Origin: Parapristionchus giblindavisi
Taxonomy: Eukaryota; Nematoda; Chromadorea; Rhabditida; Diplogasteridae
NCBI GenBank assembly: GCA_943737045.1
Contig: CALSFV010000232.1
Coordinates: 186,001-250,000 of the forward strand
DNA: 64,000 bases
Direction: 5' to 3'
A program made the translations under genes and the position numbers. Below the pieces are notes generated by a model, which made no database searches, was not told the origin of the DNA, and saw only the letters and a list, made by a program, of their open reading frames with translations. Of this stretch, positions 9,757-19,857 are shown in pieces. How positions within the stretch are numbered: the stretch's first letter is position 1; the number at the start of each line of letters is the position of its first letter.

Positions 9757-11247
9757 ATATAGGACAGTGCATTTGAAAATTTTTTGCAATATCTACTTGG
9801 ATGTCATAAAACATAGGTTTTCTTGATTGCCTCAACCCGCGATGGAAAAAGTGAAGCCGACATAGAGGGCTTTGGATTTAATGTGTCAAGAAATAAGAAA
9901 AGGCATAATGTTGCACATCTTGAATTTTTTTTTTGTTTTGTTTGTCAAAATACCGCTCATACTGACAATTTAAATTTTATAAGAACAAGGAATTTCTTTT
10001 TGCCCAGTACTTTCAGTGCAAGAACCCACCATTTCTTTCATGTTGCCCAGTTCTTTCCGTGCAAGACCTCGTCATTTCCTTCATTTTGCCCTGTTCTTGC
10101 TGTGCAAGAACTCGCCATTTCCTCATTTTGCCCTGTTCTTGCAGAACAAAAACTGGGCAAAATCTCCCATCTAGGCAGAGGCCTGGAAGTCGAGGAGTGC
10201 CCCAACCCGCTCCTGCAGAGCCACTTCTCGAAGAAGGAGAAGTCCGGGGGCTGGGAAGGGCCTTCATCGCGAACGCCCTCCCCAAACCAAAAATCTCTCC
10301 GAAGAGAGTGGCGCAACCGATGAATCAGAAGCGAAGAATGAGAAAGTGGCACCTTTCATAGGGAACACTACAAACTACAAACCAAGAGAGCAACTCTCTC
10401 ACACTCTCTCAATTAGTCAAATTAGGTTTGTAGTTCGTAATGATCCCTATAAAAGGTGCTTCACTTTCTCATTCTTCGCTTCTGATATATCGGTTGCGCC
10501 ACTCTCTTCGGAGAGAATTTTGGTTTGGGGGAGGGCGTTCGCGATGAAGGCCCTTCCCTGCCCCGGACTTCTCCTTTTTGGAGAAGTCGGACTTCTCCTT
10601 CTTGGAGAAGTCGCTCTGCAGGAGCGAGCTGGGGCGCCCCTCGCCTTCCAGGCCTCTGCCTGGATGGTAGATGGGAGAAGGCGGCCCCTCGTTTTGCCCA
10701 TTTCTTGCACTATAACAACATGGCTAAATGAAGGGCTCCTGCCTGGAGACTCGCCCCTTCGTTTTGTCCAGTTCTTGTAATGCAAGAACATGGCAAAATG
10801 AAGGAAATGGCGACGCCTTGCACTGCAGGAACAGGGCAAAATGAAGGAAATGGCGAGGTCTTGCTCTGCAGGAACAGGGCAAAATGAAGGAAATGGCGAG
10901 GTCTTGCTCTGCAGGAACAGGGCAAAATGAAAGAAATGGTGAGTTGTTGCACTGCAAGAACTGGGCAAAATCAATGTGTCACTTTACTTGCATAAAAATT
11001 GATTTATATATTACGCTTTGACAAGTCTTGAATTCTATTACCATTTTCAAATCGAACTGGAAAAACACCTGAGATTTGTTTTTTTGACTGCAGAACATAC
11101 TTTATCTATGGCATTACCAATCAGAAAGACGGCTGTTCTTTCTCTAACATGCAAGATCTGGTCTTGTCTCTTTTGAAATAATAAAACATTGCCAAAATGC
11201 GCTGCTGAGTGGATATTGCAAAAAATTTCAAATGCACTGTCCTATAT
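9757..11247. mobile_element. foldback element with 43-bp tandem repeats in its arms
   Basis: The ends are inverted: ATATAGGACAGTGCATTTG on the left and its complement at about 11228-11247. Inside, a 43-bp unit containing 'gcaaaatgaaggaaatggcg' is repeated about 4.5 times in the right arm (10792-10970) and about 3 times inverted in the left arm (about 10000-10160). A further inner inverted pair (about 10165-10340 and 10430-10700) is GC-rich. An ATAT at each edge may be a 4-bp duplication or part of the TIR. Frames crossing the repeats are not genes. Confidence 0.7.
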
Positions 11248-11249
11248 CA

Positions 11250-11990
11250 CGCACGCGTTGCTTGATGATCGACTTTGCCGGATGATATAAGAGGAAGACA
11301 TTTAAGGGTACGAAGAAGATGACGCATGCAGCATATAATACGAGAGCTAAAAGTTGATTAATGAATAAACGAGATCGTATTTGCAATTAACTTTGTTCGA
11401 CGACGACGTTCGACAAAATTCGAACAAGTGCTGGGATTTTACTTATTCGGATTTTACGTATTTTACGGAATTTTACGGATTTCTAAACCGTAAATTTTAC
11501 GTTTTTACAGATCTGCGAAATTTTTATTTTACGCCCAGCCATAATTGGAACACGGTATCGTCGACGGCGCTGATGCTCGTAAGTCTGTTGGATCCCTAGT
11601 GGAAATCACACTGAGAATGTTCATGGATACTGTCAAAAGGTACGGTAACCATCCACAGCCATCATTTCAAACAGTAACAATATGGTTTCTCAGGGTTTTC
11701 CCCTTGTGACCATATACCCTACGTACAATATTCCACGGTTTTACTTACTAATAATAAATATCGCATTAGTTTGTTGCCGTAATCGTTCACACGCAATTTT
11801 GTCTCGTATTATATAAAAGTGACAGCAGAAATAATCTAAATTTTGAAACCTTTCCAAATATACTGCGCATGTCCACGGTATCCGAGTAAAAATATCTTTC
11901 CACCACGGTTCGATAACCAAGACAACTCAGGGTGCTGTAAATTTATCATGCTTTCGCCATTTTTGGTAAAATGTTAGTAAAACAAAATCG
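11250..11990. other. no gene; TTTTACG-rich stretch
   Basis: TTTTACG/TTTTACGG motifs recur between 11435 and 11535. The rest shows nothing recognisable. Confidence 0.4.
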
Positions 11991-11993
11991 AAC

Positions 11994-12089
11994 CACTATG
12001 AGCTCCTCGTATACATCGCAGTCCTGGCCAAAAAAGGAAAATCCGGCCACGACACCTTGGAACAACACGAAATACAGAAACATAAACAT
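11994..12089 (-). CDS. signal-peptide-like exon with GFSFFGQDCD motif
   Basis: From the Met at 12089 the minus strand reads a hydrophobic leader (MFMFLYFVLFQGVVAG) followed by FSFFGQDCDVYEEL, then a possible donor (GTG|GTTCGA). The exon at 36166-36255 on the plus strand encodes GFYFFGQDCDILDEL after its own leader. In the shared part most third-base differences are silent (TTT/TTC, GAC/GAT, GAG/GAA, CTC/CTT), so the match was kept at protein level. This suggests two first exons of a secreted-protein family. No downstream exon was recognised here and the family is unknown. Confidence 0.45.
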
Positions 12090-12099
12090 TATTTGTGCC

Positions 12100-12660
12100 C
12101 TGAAAATTGTGTATACTTGTTTGTTTTTAAGTATCACTAATCTTGTTGTATTGACCGTATAAAAATTGTTTATTTGGCAGCTAGTAGCTACAATGCCGTG
12201 TCTTTCAAAAGAAAAAGAATAAGGCAAATAGATTGCGAAATATAACGGCGAACTGGGTTTGGCAACGAGCGAGATCGTACGGAGATCAGCGAGAGGGCGT
12301 GAAAGTGGCGGGGGATTGGGATCACTCATCGAATATTACTGTTTTTAGCAGAGAGCACTTCTGTGTTTAGCAGGTAGCAGCAAGGTTTTTACACCAGCGC
12401 CTTTTATACGGACAATGTGATGCTTGAAAGGCGCTTTCCTTATAGATCTTATGATAATTTGTGCACTCCGATCTATCCGTCACCTACGATAGAGTCTGAT
12501 TATGAGCGGTGTGAACAGAACAGAGTGTTTGCATACCTCGGTGAGAAGTAGAGCTTGGAGCTTGTGGACGACACGACCATATGGTGCACACGGAGTACGA
12601 GAAATGAGAAAGACAACGCTTCACCCATGTGACCGTATGCAAAAAAGGTCTGGAGTGCAG
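12100..12660. other. no recognisable feature
   Basis: Short overlapping frames only; no domain, repeat boundary or RNA gene seen. Confidence 0.4.
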
Positions 12661-12719
12661 TTAAGTTATAGCTTCATACAGGGGAGGGACGCGTTTAGCA
12701 ATAAAAATTCCGAAAAATC

Positions 12720-13200
12720 GGTATTCGTTGTAAGTAAGGCGAAGCATATTACCAGAAGGAATTGCTTGGAGAGCGAAGAGTGGCAGAGCGGTCCGTCGCA
12801 GTAAACTGCCCCGTACGGAGCTACTACATAGATGCGGAGGAAATAACAAAAGTTCCACTCCTCAAAAATGAAGAATACCTTAACGGAATACGCTTGTTTG
12901 ACTCTCGCAATGTGCAAGAATAATGCGATTGCGAGAGAGCATTGCAGAGCCGAGAGTTTTAAGTTATTAATTTTGAGATATTTTTATTGTTAACTCGAAA
13001 AATGGAATATACGGTACTTATTCTTGGGAACACTTCTGAAAGAACTGAAAGCAAATGACATACCTGATTGATTATACAGCCCCAACGTATGTCAGTATAG
13101 TAGGCGCTTTCCTTTCGCAACAATATGTAAAACACTAGAGGATGAACGAAAACTAGCGAGAAGAATGGAAGGCATTGCTGATATCTAAAATAAGAGACAA
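12720..13200 (-). repeat. diverged inverted copy of part of the tandem block
   Basis: On the reverse strand it matches about 20340-20680: 'gtatggggca', 'gtggaacttttg', 'ggggctat..cgtaaaccaggtatg'-like sequence. It is clearly older than the triplicated block. Confidence 0.55.
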
Positions 13201-13248
13201 CATTAGGACACAGCATTTCGTGCATTTTACAGGCACATAAGTCCCATG

Positions 13249-13351
13249 TTAATTTGACTCTCATCTCAAACAATACTCTCTCGTAGATGAGAATAATAAT
13301 TGAATGCAGCCGTTGTTCAGATTCTCAATTTAGTTTGGGATGTCACTTTAA
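13249..13351. mobile_element. TTAA MITE related to the 'AGCTTGGG' family
   Basis: TTAA lies at both ends (13249-13252, 13348-13351). The right end is GTTTGGGATGTCACTTTAA and the core contains 'atactctctcgtagatgaga'. The left end is diverged. Confidence 0.6.
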
Positions 13352-13488
13352 CACGGATCTCCTGTAAAAGTGTAGGAAACAGCAAAAAATTTTTGTCCTC
13401 CCACTATCAAAAAAAATGGAGGATAAATAATTTTTGCTGTCAAAAAAGGTTCTATTTTTCATGCACTTTTACAGGAGATCCATGTTAA
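13348..13488. mobile_element. TTAA hairpin MITE sharing a TTAA with its neighbour
   Basis: The TTAA-bounded ends read ACACGGATCTCCTGTAAAAG and the inverted CTTTTACAGGAGATCCATG. Its left TTAA is also the right TTAA of the preceding MITE. Confidence 0.7.
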
Positions 13489-13624
13489 GGTATCTTCTCA
13501 GCGAGAGTGTGCCGCAGAGATTTCAAAATGAAGTGAAACTCACAACATCAAATATTCAAAAACATAGTCGCGATCTAAATTTAGCAAATACTTCGTCGTG
13601 GCGTTTGAAGCCATTGCGATTTTC

Positions 13625-14440
13625 TGAGATATAAAGTCTGAAATAAGAATATTTAACAAGAATCATTTATCATGAAATCAGTGTAAAGCTGTGGTAAAAA
13701 CATGGCATAGCAATTTTTAGATATAAAGTCTGAAATAAGATGACTTAACGAGAATCATTTATCATAAAATCGTTGCCATAGCACAAACACGAGACAAGCC
13801 ATAGCACAAACACGAGACAGCGGCTTATGCGACAGCGTTTCAATTACGTACGTACACATTAATTTGAGCATGTTATGTCCCAAGTGGAAAACCCTGATTC
13901 TCACTTTGGATGCTGTAAGAAGCTACCGTAACAAGAGGTGATTGGCTACCGTGTCATATTGTAATCTTTACAGTAATTTTATGGTTTTCATCTTACATTA
14001 GGAAAAACACACTGCAAAATTTAGGCACATGCAACAATATTGTACGTTACGGTATGCAAATGTAACGGTGCATTATGAGATGATCAATCAGGAGAAATAT
14101 GATATTATGGATATCAGTCACAGTATTCTGAGAGAAACAGTCACATAAACTTTCAATTACGTACGCAAAAACTCACTATTGGTACTGTAAATAGCTACAG
14201 TTAAGATAGATAAAGAGTTATTGGGTACCGTGTCCTACCGTAACCTTTACAGTAATTTAATACTTTCTCACATGGGAACAACACACACCACAAAATTTAC
14301 GTGGGCATGTATGCAAGGCAAATGCAATAATGATTTATGCTGCGATGGTGGCCAATGTAATGATGCATTTCGAGTTGAACAATCAGTTGATAGTTGATAT
14401 TATGGATAGCCGATTTCATAGTATTCTGACAATGAGATGT
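13625..14440. repeat. diverged direct repeats
   Basis: 'agatataaagtctgaaataa' occurs at about 13629 and 13719. 'ccatagcacaaacacgagac' occurs twice near 13780. A segment of about 310 bp starting 'tttcaattacgtacg' at about 13838 recurs in diverged form from about 14151 and ends with a similar 'gatattatggata' stretch. No gene is evident. Confidence 0.6.
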
Positions 14441-14464
14441 TTCTGATGAACATTGAACAAACAC

Positions 14465-14585
14465 TTAAAGGGACCGAAACCTTTGTCAACGGCCTCTTCA
14501 AAGGTCTACGCTCTCTCGTTGTTCGAGAACAGAGAAATAGTGTGCGTAATGAAGAGGCCATTGAGTGAGGTCACTCTCGCTTTAA
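14465..14585. mobile_element. TTAA MITE, 'AGGGACCG' family
   Basis: Ends TTAAAGGGACCGAAACC and GAGGTCACTCTCGCTTTAA. It closely matches the copy at 5049-5169. Confidence 0.7.
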
Positions 14586-14624
14586 ACGCGCTCGTGTAGG
14601 CTTCAATATTCACTAATTTCTTTA

Positions 14625-14785
14625 TTAGTCTCACTGTTTCAGACATTATATTAAGAAAAATCGCTTTGGGAAAAAACCGTGACAAAATCATAATACTTTT
14701 GTAAGTAAAAACGTCGTCTAAAATGTGGCTAAATTCCGTGTTCGTGTAAGAATATTCGGCACGTTTCACTGAATAATGTCACACT
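14625..14785. repeat. diverged copy of 22740-22915
   Basis: It shares 'agtaaaaacgtc' plus 'tctaaaatgtggct' and 'cacgtttcactga' with blocks 2 and 3. It looks like an older relic at the edge of the tandem block. Confidence 0.5.
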
Positions 14786-14792
14786 AAAAAAA

Positions 14793-15023
14793 CAGTGGAA
14801 AACGGTAAATGGTGAGTTTCCAGGGTCTAAAAAAGCTCCTGGAAACTCGAAAATTTGAATACGTGGACGCGAAAAAAAGCAGTTGGAAAGTAAGACAGAA
14901 TTTGAATCCCCACACCTTATTGCCCCCTCGAATTTCAGTGTCGAGTTTCCATTTTCGGTTTTCCAGTGTTCTATTTTTAGAGTTTTTAGGCCCTGGAAAC
15001 TCGCCATTTTCCATTTTCCACTG
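14793..15023. mobile_element. TIR element with CAGTGGAAAA ends
   Basis: Left CAGTGGAAAACGGTAAATGG...CCAGGGTCTAAAAA pairs with right TTTTTAGGCCCTGGAAACTC...CCATTTTCCACTG, giving arms of about 41 bp with a few mismatches. Its right end lies at the start of the first tandem block. Only this end sequence is retained at the junctions of blocks 2 and 3. Confidence 0.65.
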
Positions 15024-15075
15024 TTTTTTTTTATGCGCCATAAGGCTAGTCTCCCCTCACACCGAGATAAATAAA

Positions 15076-15194
15076 GTGTAACCCACGGCACATAATCCCT
15101 GTGAAGTTATATTATATTTAACACGTTTTGTACTATTTTTATAGCAAAACAGTTAAGTATAACAGTTCAACGTTCTTGTACTGTAGGTTACACA
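15076..15194. mobile_element. hairpin MITE
   Basis: The left TGTAACCCACGGCAC and right CTGTAGGTTACACA ends pair, as do inner 'ttaacacgttttg' and 'caaaacagttaa'. The same structure recurs in blocks 2 and 3. A diverged tandem relative with ACACAGAGAAAAA ends follows at 15309-15440. Confidence 0.55.
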
Positions 15195-15226
15195 TTTTCC
15201 CATGTGTGTTCATGCATTTATACAGA

Positions 15227-15290
15227 GATTTTTTAGTAGATATGCGCCTTAAAGTGTATACACTTTAAGGCGCATATCTACTAAAAAATC
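15227..15290. repeat. perfect 64-bp palindrome at a deletion junction
   Basis: Thirty bases (15227-15256) are exactly complementary to 15261-15290 around a central TATA. Block 2 has the left half (one substitution) but then continues into about 927 bp of other sequence (about 21988-22914) absent here. Confidence 0.9.
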
Positions 15291-15308
15291 AAACGTTACT
15301 CTACCTTT

Positions 15309-15440
15309 ACACAGAGAAAAAAGTGCAATGGACAGCACCTAAAACCTTTAAATATTTAACACTTTTTGCATTATTTTCATCGCAAAAGGTGTTAAATATA
15401 AAAATTCTCAGAGCGTGTGCCGCATACTTTTTCTCTGTGT
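15309..15440. mobile_element. MITE with ACACAGAGAAAAA ends
   Basis: A 13-bp terminal inverted repeat, with 'aaatatttaacacttttt' and 'aaaaggtgttaaatat' pairing inside. Copies lie in block 2 (about 22917-23045) and block 3. Confidence 0.55.
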
Positions 15441-15444
15441 GTTC

Positions 15445-16285
15445 ATGCATTTATACAAAGATTTGTAGTAAATGTGCGATATAGATTGTATTAAAAACGA
15501 ATAGGAAATGGTAGACGATGGGCACAATAGCGACGCACAACTACAAATAGATGGATATAATTCAAAGTGTGAAATGAAGTGTACTACTAGGATGCATCGA
15601 TGGGGAGTACACGTGTCCTTTAGCTGCTCCCTAACAATTGAGCCCCATGGAAGGCGACCAAGAAGGCGCAAACTCCAAGAAAATGGCGAACGTAACAATT
15701 ATATAAGACGCTATCTGAGAAAATCCGCATATGTGCGGAATGGATTATTTTCTGGATTCTACTTCGTAGTAAGCGCAGATGTTGAAAGACCATCAAGATA
15801 TGCACGAACGATGAACCGATGAATAGAAGAAAGAATTGTAACCCATTAATCTATGAAGAACCCCCTGTCATGACACACCGCACCAATGTGCAGATGTGAT
15901 AAAGATTATTCAACGCGGAATTTTTTGCTCTATAAGAAGAGGCAAAAATTGGACTGCACTTTTTTGTTTTAAAATTTCAATTAATTTTAGAATGATTTGA
16001 TAAGGTTAAAAAATCAATTTGCGATCGGATCTCCGGACCGTCGTATATCCATTTTTGTTGTCTATTTATACTTATAATTAATCGACACTAACATTGGTCC
16101 TAGGTCGCTCCATTTTGTTTTGGTGAAAATCGAGTTTTCAAATTTCGAAAACCCGCAACATTTATGTTTCATTGTCCGAGCCCAAATGAATACCCATTTT
16201 GTGATGGGGGCCCATGGGGGTATCCATAAAAAAATTGAGCCAAATCGGTGAGGTCGATGTCCGGGGTCAACCCTCGAATCTTACT
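15445..16285. other. unique part of block before the 1.19-kb array
   Basis: Overlapping frames of 96-104 residues occur on both strands at 15408-15822, with repeat-like composition. The perfect 16-bp palindrome TCCGCATATGTGCGGA lies near 15724. From 16070 a dispersed repeat begins that is also found inverted at 6366-6590. No convincing gene. Confidence 0.4.
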
Positions 16286-16629
16286 GAGCCGGTGTCTTAA
16301 TCATAATGAGTGAAGGCCTAGGCACCAGAGGATTTTCTTTAATTAACGAACAATGACGGAGATTTTCGTTAACTTTCGTTAATGGCACTACGAAATATTT
16401 TAAAACTCGTTTATTTATAAGAATAACATGAACATTGATTTCCCTTAAAGGTGGACTCCCGCGAATACTTTCGTGAACAAACTGTGAAGACAGAATGATA
16501 TCAAAAGTTATTCTATGTGCCGTACACTATTTATTTTGTTCTAATTGAGCTTATTGATCGCTAGAATCAAAAATGAATCATGCTATCAAACTCAGGCAAA
16601 GGCGCGCTTTTTGAAAATAGGAAAGTTCG

Positions 16630-16695
16630 GCAATATGATTCGAACCCGCGACCATGCGCGTTCTAGTCAGAAGTTTTACCACTACGCTAAGGGAA
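16630..16695 (-). other. tRNA-like sequence inside the 1.19-kb unit
   Basis: The minus strand reads A box TAGCGTAGTGG and B box GGTTCGAATCA, with an anticodon-arm-like segment between. All eight units in the window carry it. The acceptor stem does not close well. Confidence 0.55.
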
Positions 16696-16887
16696 CGATA
16701 TGTAGTCTCCTATCTTCTTCCATATCACTAGACACTTGCATAGCGCGATGTAAGAGATTTGCATGATCATTCGCGGTTCTCCACCTTTAAAAGATAATAT
16801 AGATATAATATAGATAACGATTGTTTTAAAATTAATAATTGTAAAAAAAAAACACAACAAAAATACGAATGTGCCCCTCAAATACTT

Positions 16888-17073
16888 ATTGCCATTTTAT
16901 GAACAGTGAGCCAACTTTTATCTTTCTGAATACCGTTACCCGAACTACCGTAATCTAGTTACCGTACCCTATAATATTGTAGCGAAATTAACTGCAAACC
17001 CCGGTGCGATTACGGCAGTTCGGATTACGGTAACTAGAAAAATAAAAGTTGGTTCACTGTTGACATAATGGCA
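16888..17073. mobile_element. TIR hairpin (MITE-like) inside the 1.19-kb unit
   Basis: Left ACAGTGAGCCAACTTTTAT and right ATAAAAGTTGGTTCACTGT are inverted, with further pairing of 'ccgaactaccgtaatctag' against 'ctagttaccgtaatccgaac'-type sequence. It is present in every unit. Confidence 0.6.
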
Positions 17074-19857
17074 ACTAGTATTTGTTCTATGGCCATCATG
17101 ATTTTTTTCGATTTCCGCCATTTTCAACCAGAAACCCCGGTTCGGGTCCGGGTTCGAATGAAAAAAATCAGTTCGCTATTCCTGGCGGTTACGGTAGTCC
17201 AATACCGTACACTCTACTGATAACAGGTAGTACAACGACAAATCGCCATAGGCCATCGCCCAACCGTTTTATGATTCGTTGCCGAATTGTCCACCCCCCC
17301 CCCCCCATTATTTGATTATTTGATCCCTAAAGAATATATTGACAGTAGATCGTACAAGCGATGCCTGATAGCCATAATAAATATCATATTTCACCTGCTT
17401 GCTCAATTTCTCAGCCACTACCTCGTGTTTCTACTGCAGACAATGATTTAATGATAAACCATATCGAATATTTTATTGAGCCGGTGTCTTAATCATAATG
17501 AGTGAAGGCCTAGGCACCAGAGGATTTTCTTTAATTAACGAACAATGACGGAGATTTTCGTTAACTTTCGTTAATGGCACTACGAAATATTTTAAAACTC
17601 GTTTATTTATAAGAATAACATGAACATTGATTTCCCTTAAAGGTGGACTCCCGCGAATACTTTCGTGAACAAACTGTGAAGACAGAATGATATCAAAAGT
17701 TATTCTATGTGCCGTACACTATTTATTTTGTTCTAATTGAGCTTATTGATCGCTAGAATCAAAAATGAATCATGCTATCAAACTCAGGCAAAGGCGCGCT
17801 TTTTGAAAATAGGAAAGTTCGGCAATATGATTCGAACCCGCGACCATGCGCGTTCTAGTCAGAAGTTTTACCACTACGCTAAGGGAACGATATGTAGTCT
17901 CCTATCTTCTTCCATATCACTAGACACTTGCATAGCGCGATGTAAGAGATTTGCATGATCATTCGCGGTTCTCCACCTTTAAAAGATAATATAGATATAA
18001 TATAGATAACGATTGTTTTAAAATTAATAATTGTAAAAAAAAACACAACAAAAATACGAATGTGCCCCTCAAATACTTATTGCCATTTTATGAACAGTGA
18101 GCCAACTTTTATCTTTCTGAATACCGTTACCCGAACTACCGTAATCTAGTTACCGTACCCTATAATATTGTAGCGAAATTAACTGCAAACCCCGGTGCGA
18201 TTACGGCAGTTCGGATTACGGTAACTAGAAAAATAAAAGTTGGTTCACTGTTGACATAATGGCAACTAGTATTTGTTCTATGGCCATCATGATTTTTTTC
18301 GATTTCCGCCATTTTCAACCAGAAACCCCGGTTCGGGTCCGGGTTCGAATGAAAAAAATCAGTTCGCTATTCCTGGCGGTTACGGTAGTCCAATACCGTA
18401 CACTCTACTGATAACAGGTAGTACAACGACAAATCGCCATAGGCCATCGCCCAACCGTTTTATGATTCGTTGCCGAATTGTCCACCCCCCCCCCCCCATT
18501 ATTTGATTATTTGATCCCTAAAGAATATATTGACAGTAGATCGTACAAGCGATGCCTGATAGCCATAATAAATATCATATTTCACCTGCTTGCTCAATTT
18601 CTCAGCCACTACCTCGTGTTTCTACTGCAGACAATGATTTAATGATAAACCATATCGAATATTTTATTGAGCCGGTGTCTTAATCATAATGAGTGAAGGC
18701 CTAGGCACCAGAGGATTTTCTTTAATTAACGAACAATGACGGAGATTTTCGTTAACTTTCGTTAATGGCACTACGAAATATTTTAAAACTCGTTTATTTA
18801 TAAGAATAACATGAACATTGATTTCCCTTAAAGGTGGACTCCCGCGAATACTTTCGTGAACAAACTGTGAAGACAGAATGATATCAAAAGTTATTCTATG
18901 TGCCGTACACTATTTATTTTGTTCTAATTGAGCTTATTGATCGCTAGAATCAAAAATGAATCATGCTATCAAACTCAGGCAAAGGCGCGCTTTTTGAAAA
19001 TAGGAAAGTTCGGCAATATGATTCGAACCCGCGACCATGCGCGTTCTAGTCAGAAGTTTTACCACTACGCTAAGGGAACGATATGTAGTCTCCTATCTTC
19101 TTCCATATCACTAGACACTTGCATAGCGCGATGTAAGAGATTTGCATGATCATTCGCGGTTCTCCACCTTTAAAAGATAATATAGATATAATATAGATAA
19201 CGATTGTTTTAAAATTAATAATTGTAAAAAAAAAACACAACAAAAATACGAATGTGCCCCTCAAATACTTATTGCCATTTTATGAACAGTGAGCCAACTT
19301 TTATCTTTCTGAATACCGTTACCCGAACTACCGTAATCTAGTTACCGTACCCTATAATATTGTAGCGAAATTAACTGCAAACCCCGGTGCGATTACGGCA
19401 GTTCGGATTACGGTAACTAGAAAAATAAAAGTTGGTTCACTGTTGACATAATGGCAACTAGTATTTGTTCTATGGCCATCATGATTTTTTTCGATTTCCG
19501 CCATTTTCAACCAGAAACCCCGGTTCGGGTCCGGGTTCGAATGAAAAAAATCAGTTCGCTATTCCTGGCGGTTACGGTAGTCCAATACCGTACACTCTAC
19601 TGATAACAGGTAGTACAACGACAAATCGCCATAGGCCATCGCCCAACCGTTTTATGATTCGTTGCCGAATTGTCCACCCCCCCCCCATTATTTGATTATT
19701 TGATCCCTAAAGAATATATTGACAGTAGATCGTACAAGCGATGCCTGATAGCCATAATAAATATCATATTTCACCTGCTTGCTCAATTTCTCAGCCACTA
19801 CCTCGTGTTTCTACTGCAGACAATGATTTAATGATAAACCATATCGAATATTTTATT

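Larger units (their letters stand above)
16286..19857. repeat. 1.19-kb tandem repeat, three units (block 1)
   Basis: Units start at 16286, 17478 and 18669, each with 'gagccggtgtcttaatcata'. They differ mainly in homopolymers: a poly-C run near the end of each unit has 13, 13 and 10 Cs. Each unit holds a TTAACGAA-rich start like the hAT-like element at 2460, a minus-strand tRNA-like sequence (B box at 16636-16646, A box at 16679-16689 in unit 1), a TIR hairpin (about 16888-17073) and TACCGTA-rich sequence. The tract length changes argue against coding. Confidence 0.9.

Noticed and set aside
10013..10974. Overlapping frames of 90-175 residues on both strands
   Set aside because: They follow the 43-bp repeats and inverted arms of a foldback element; many mutually overlapping frames are open.
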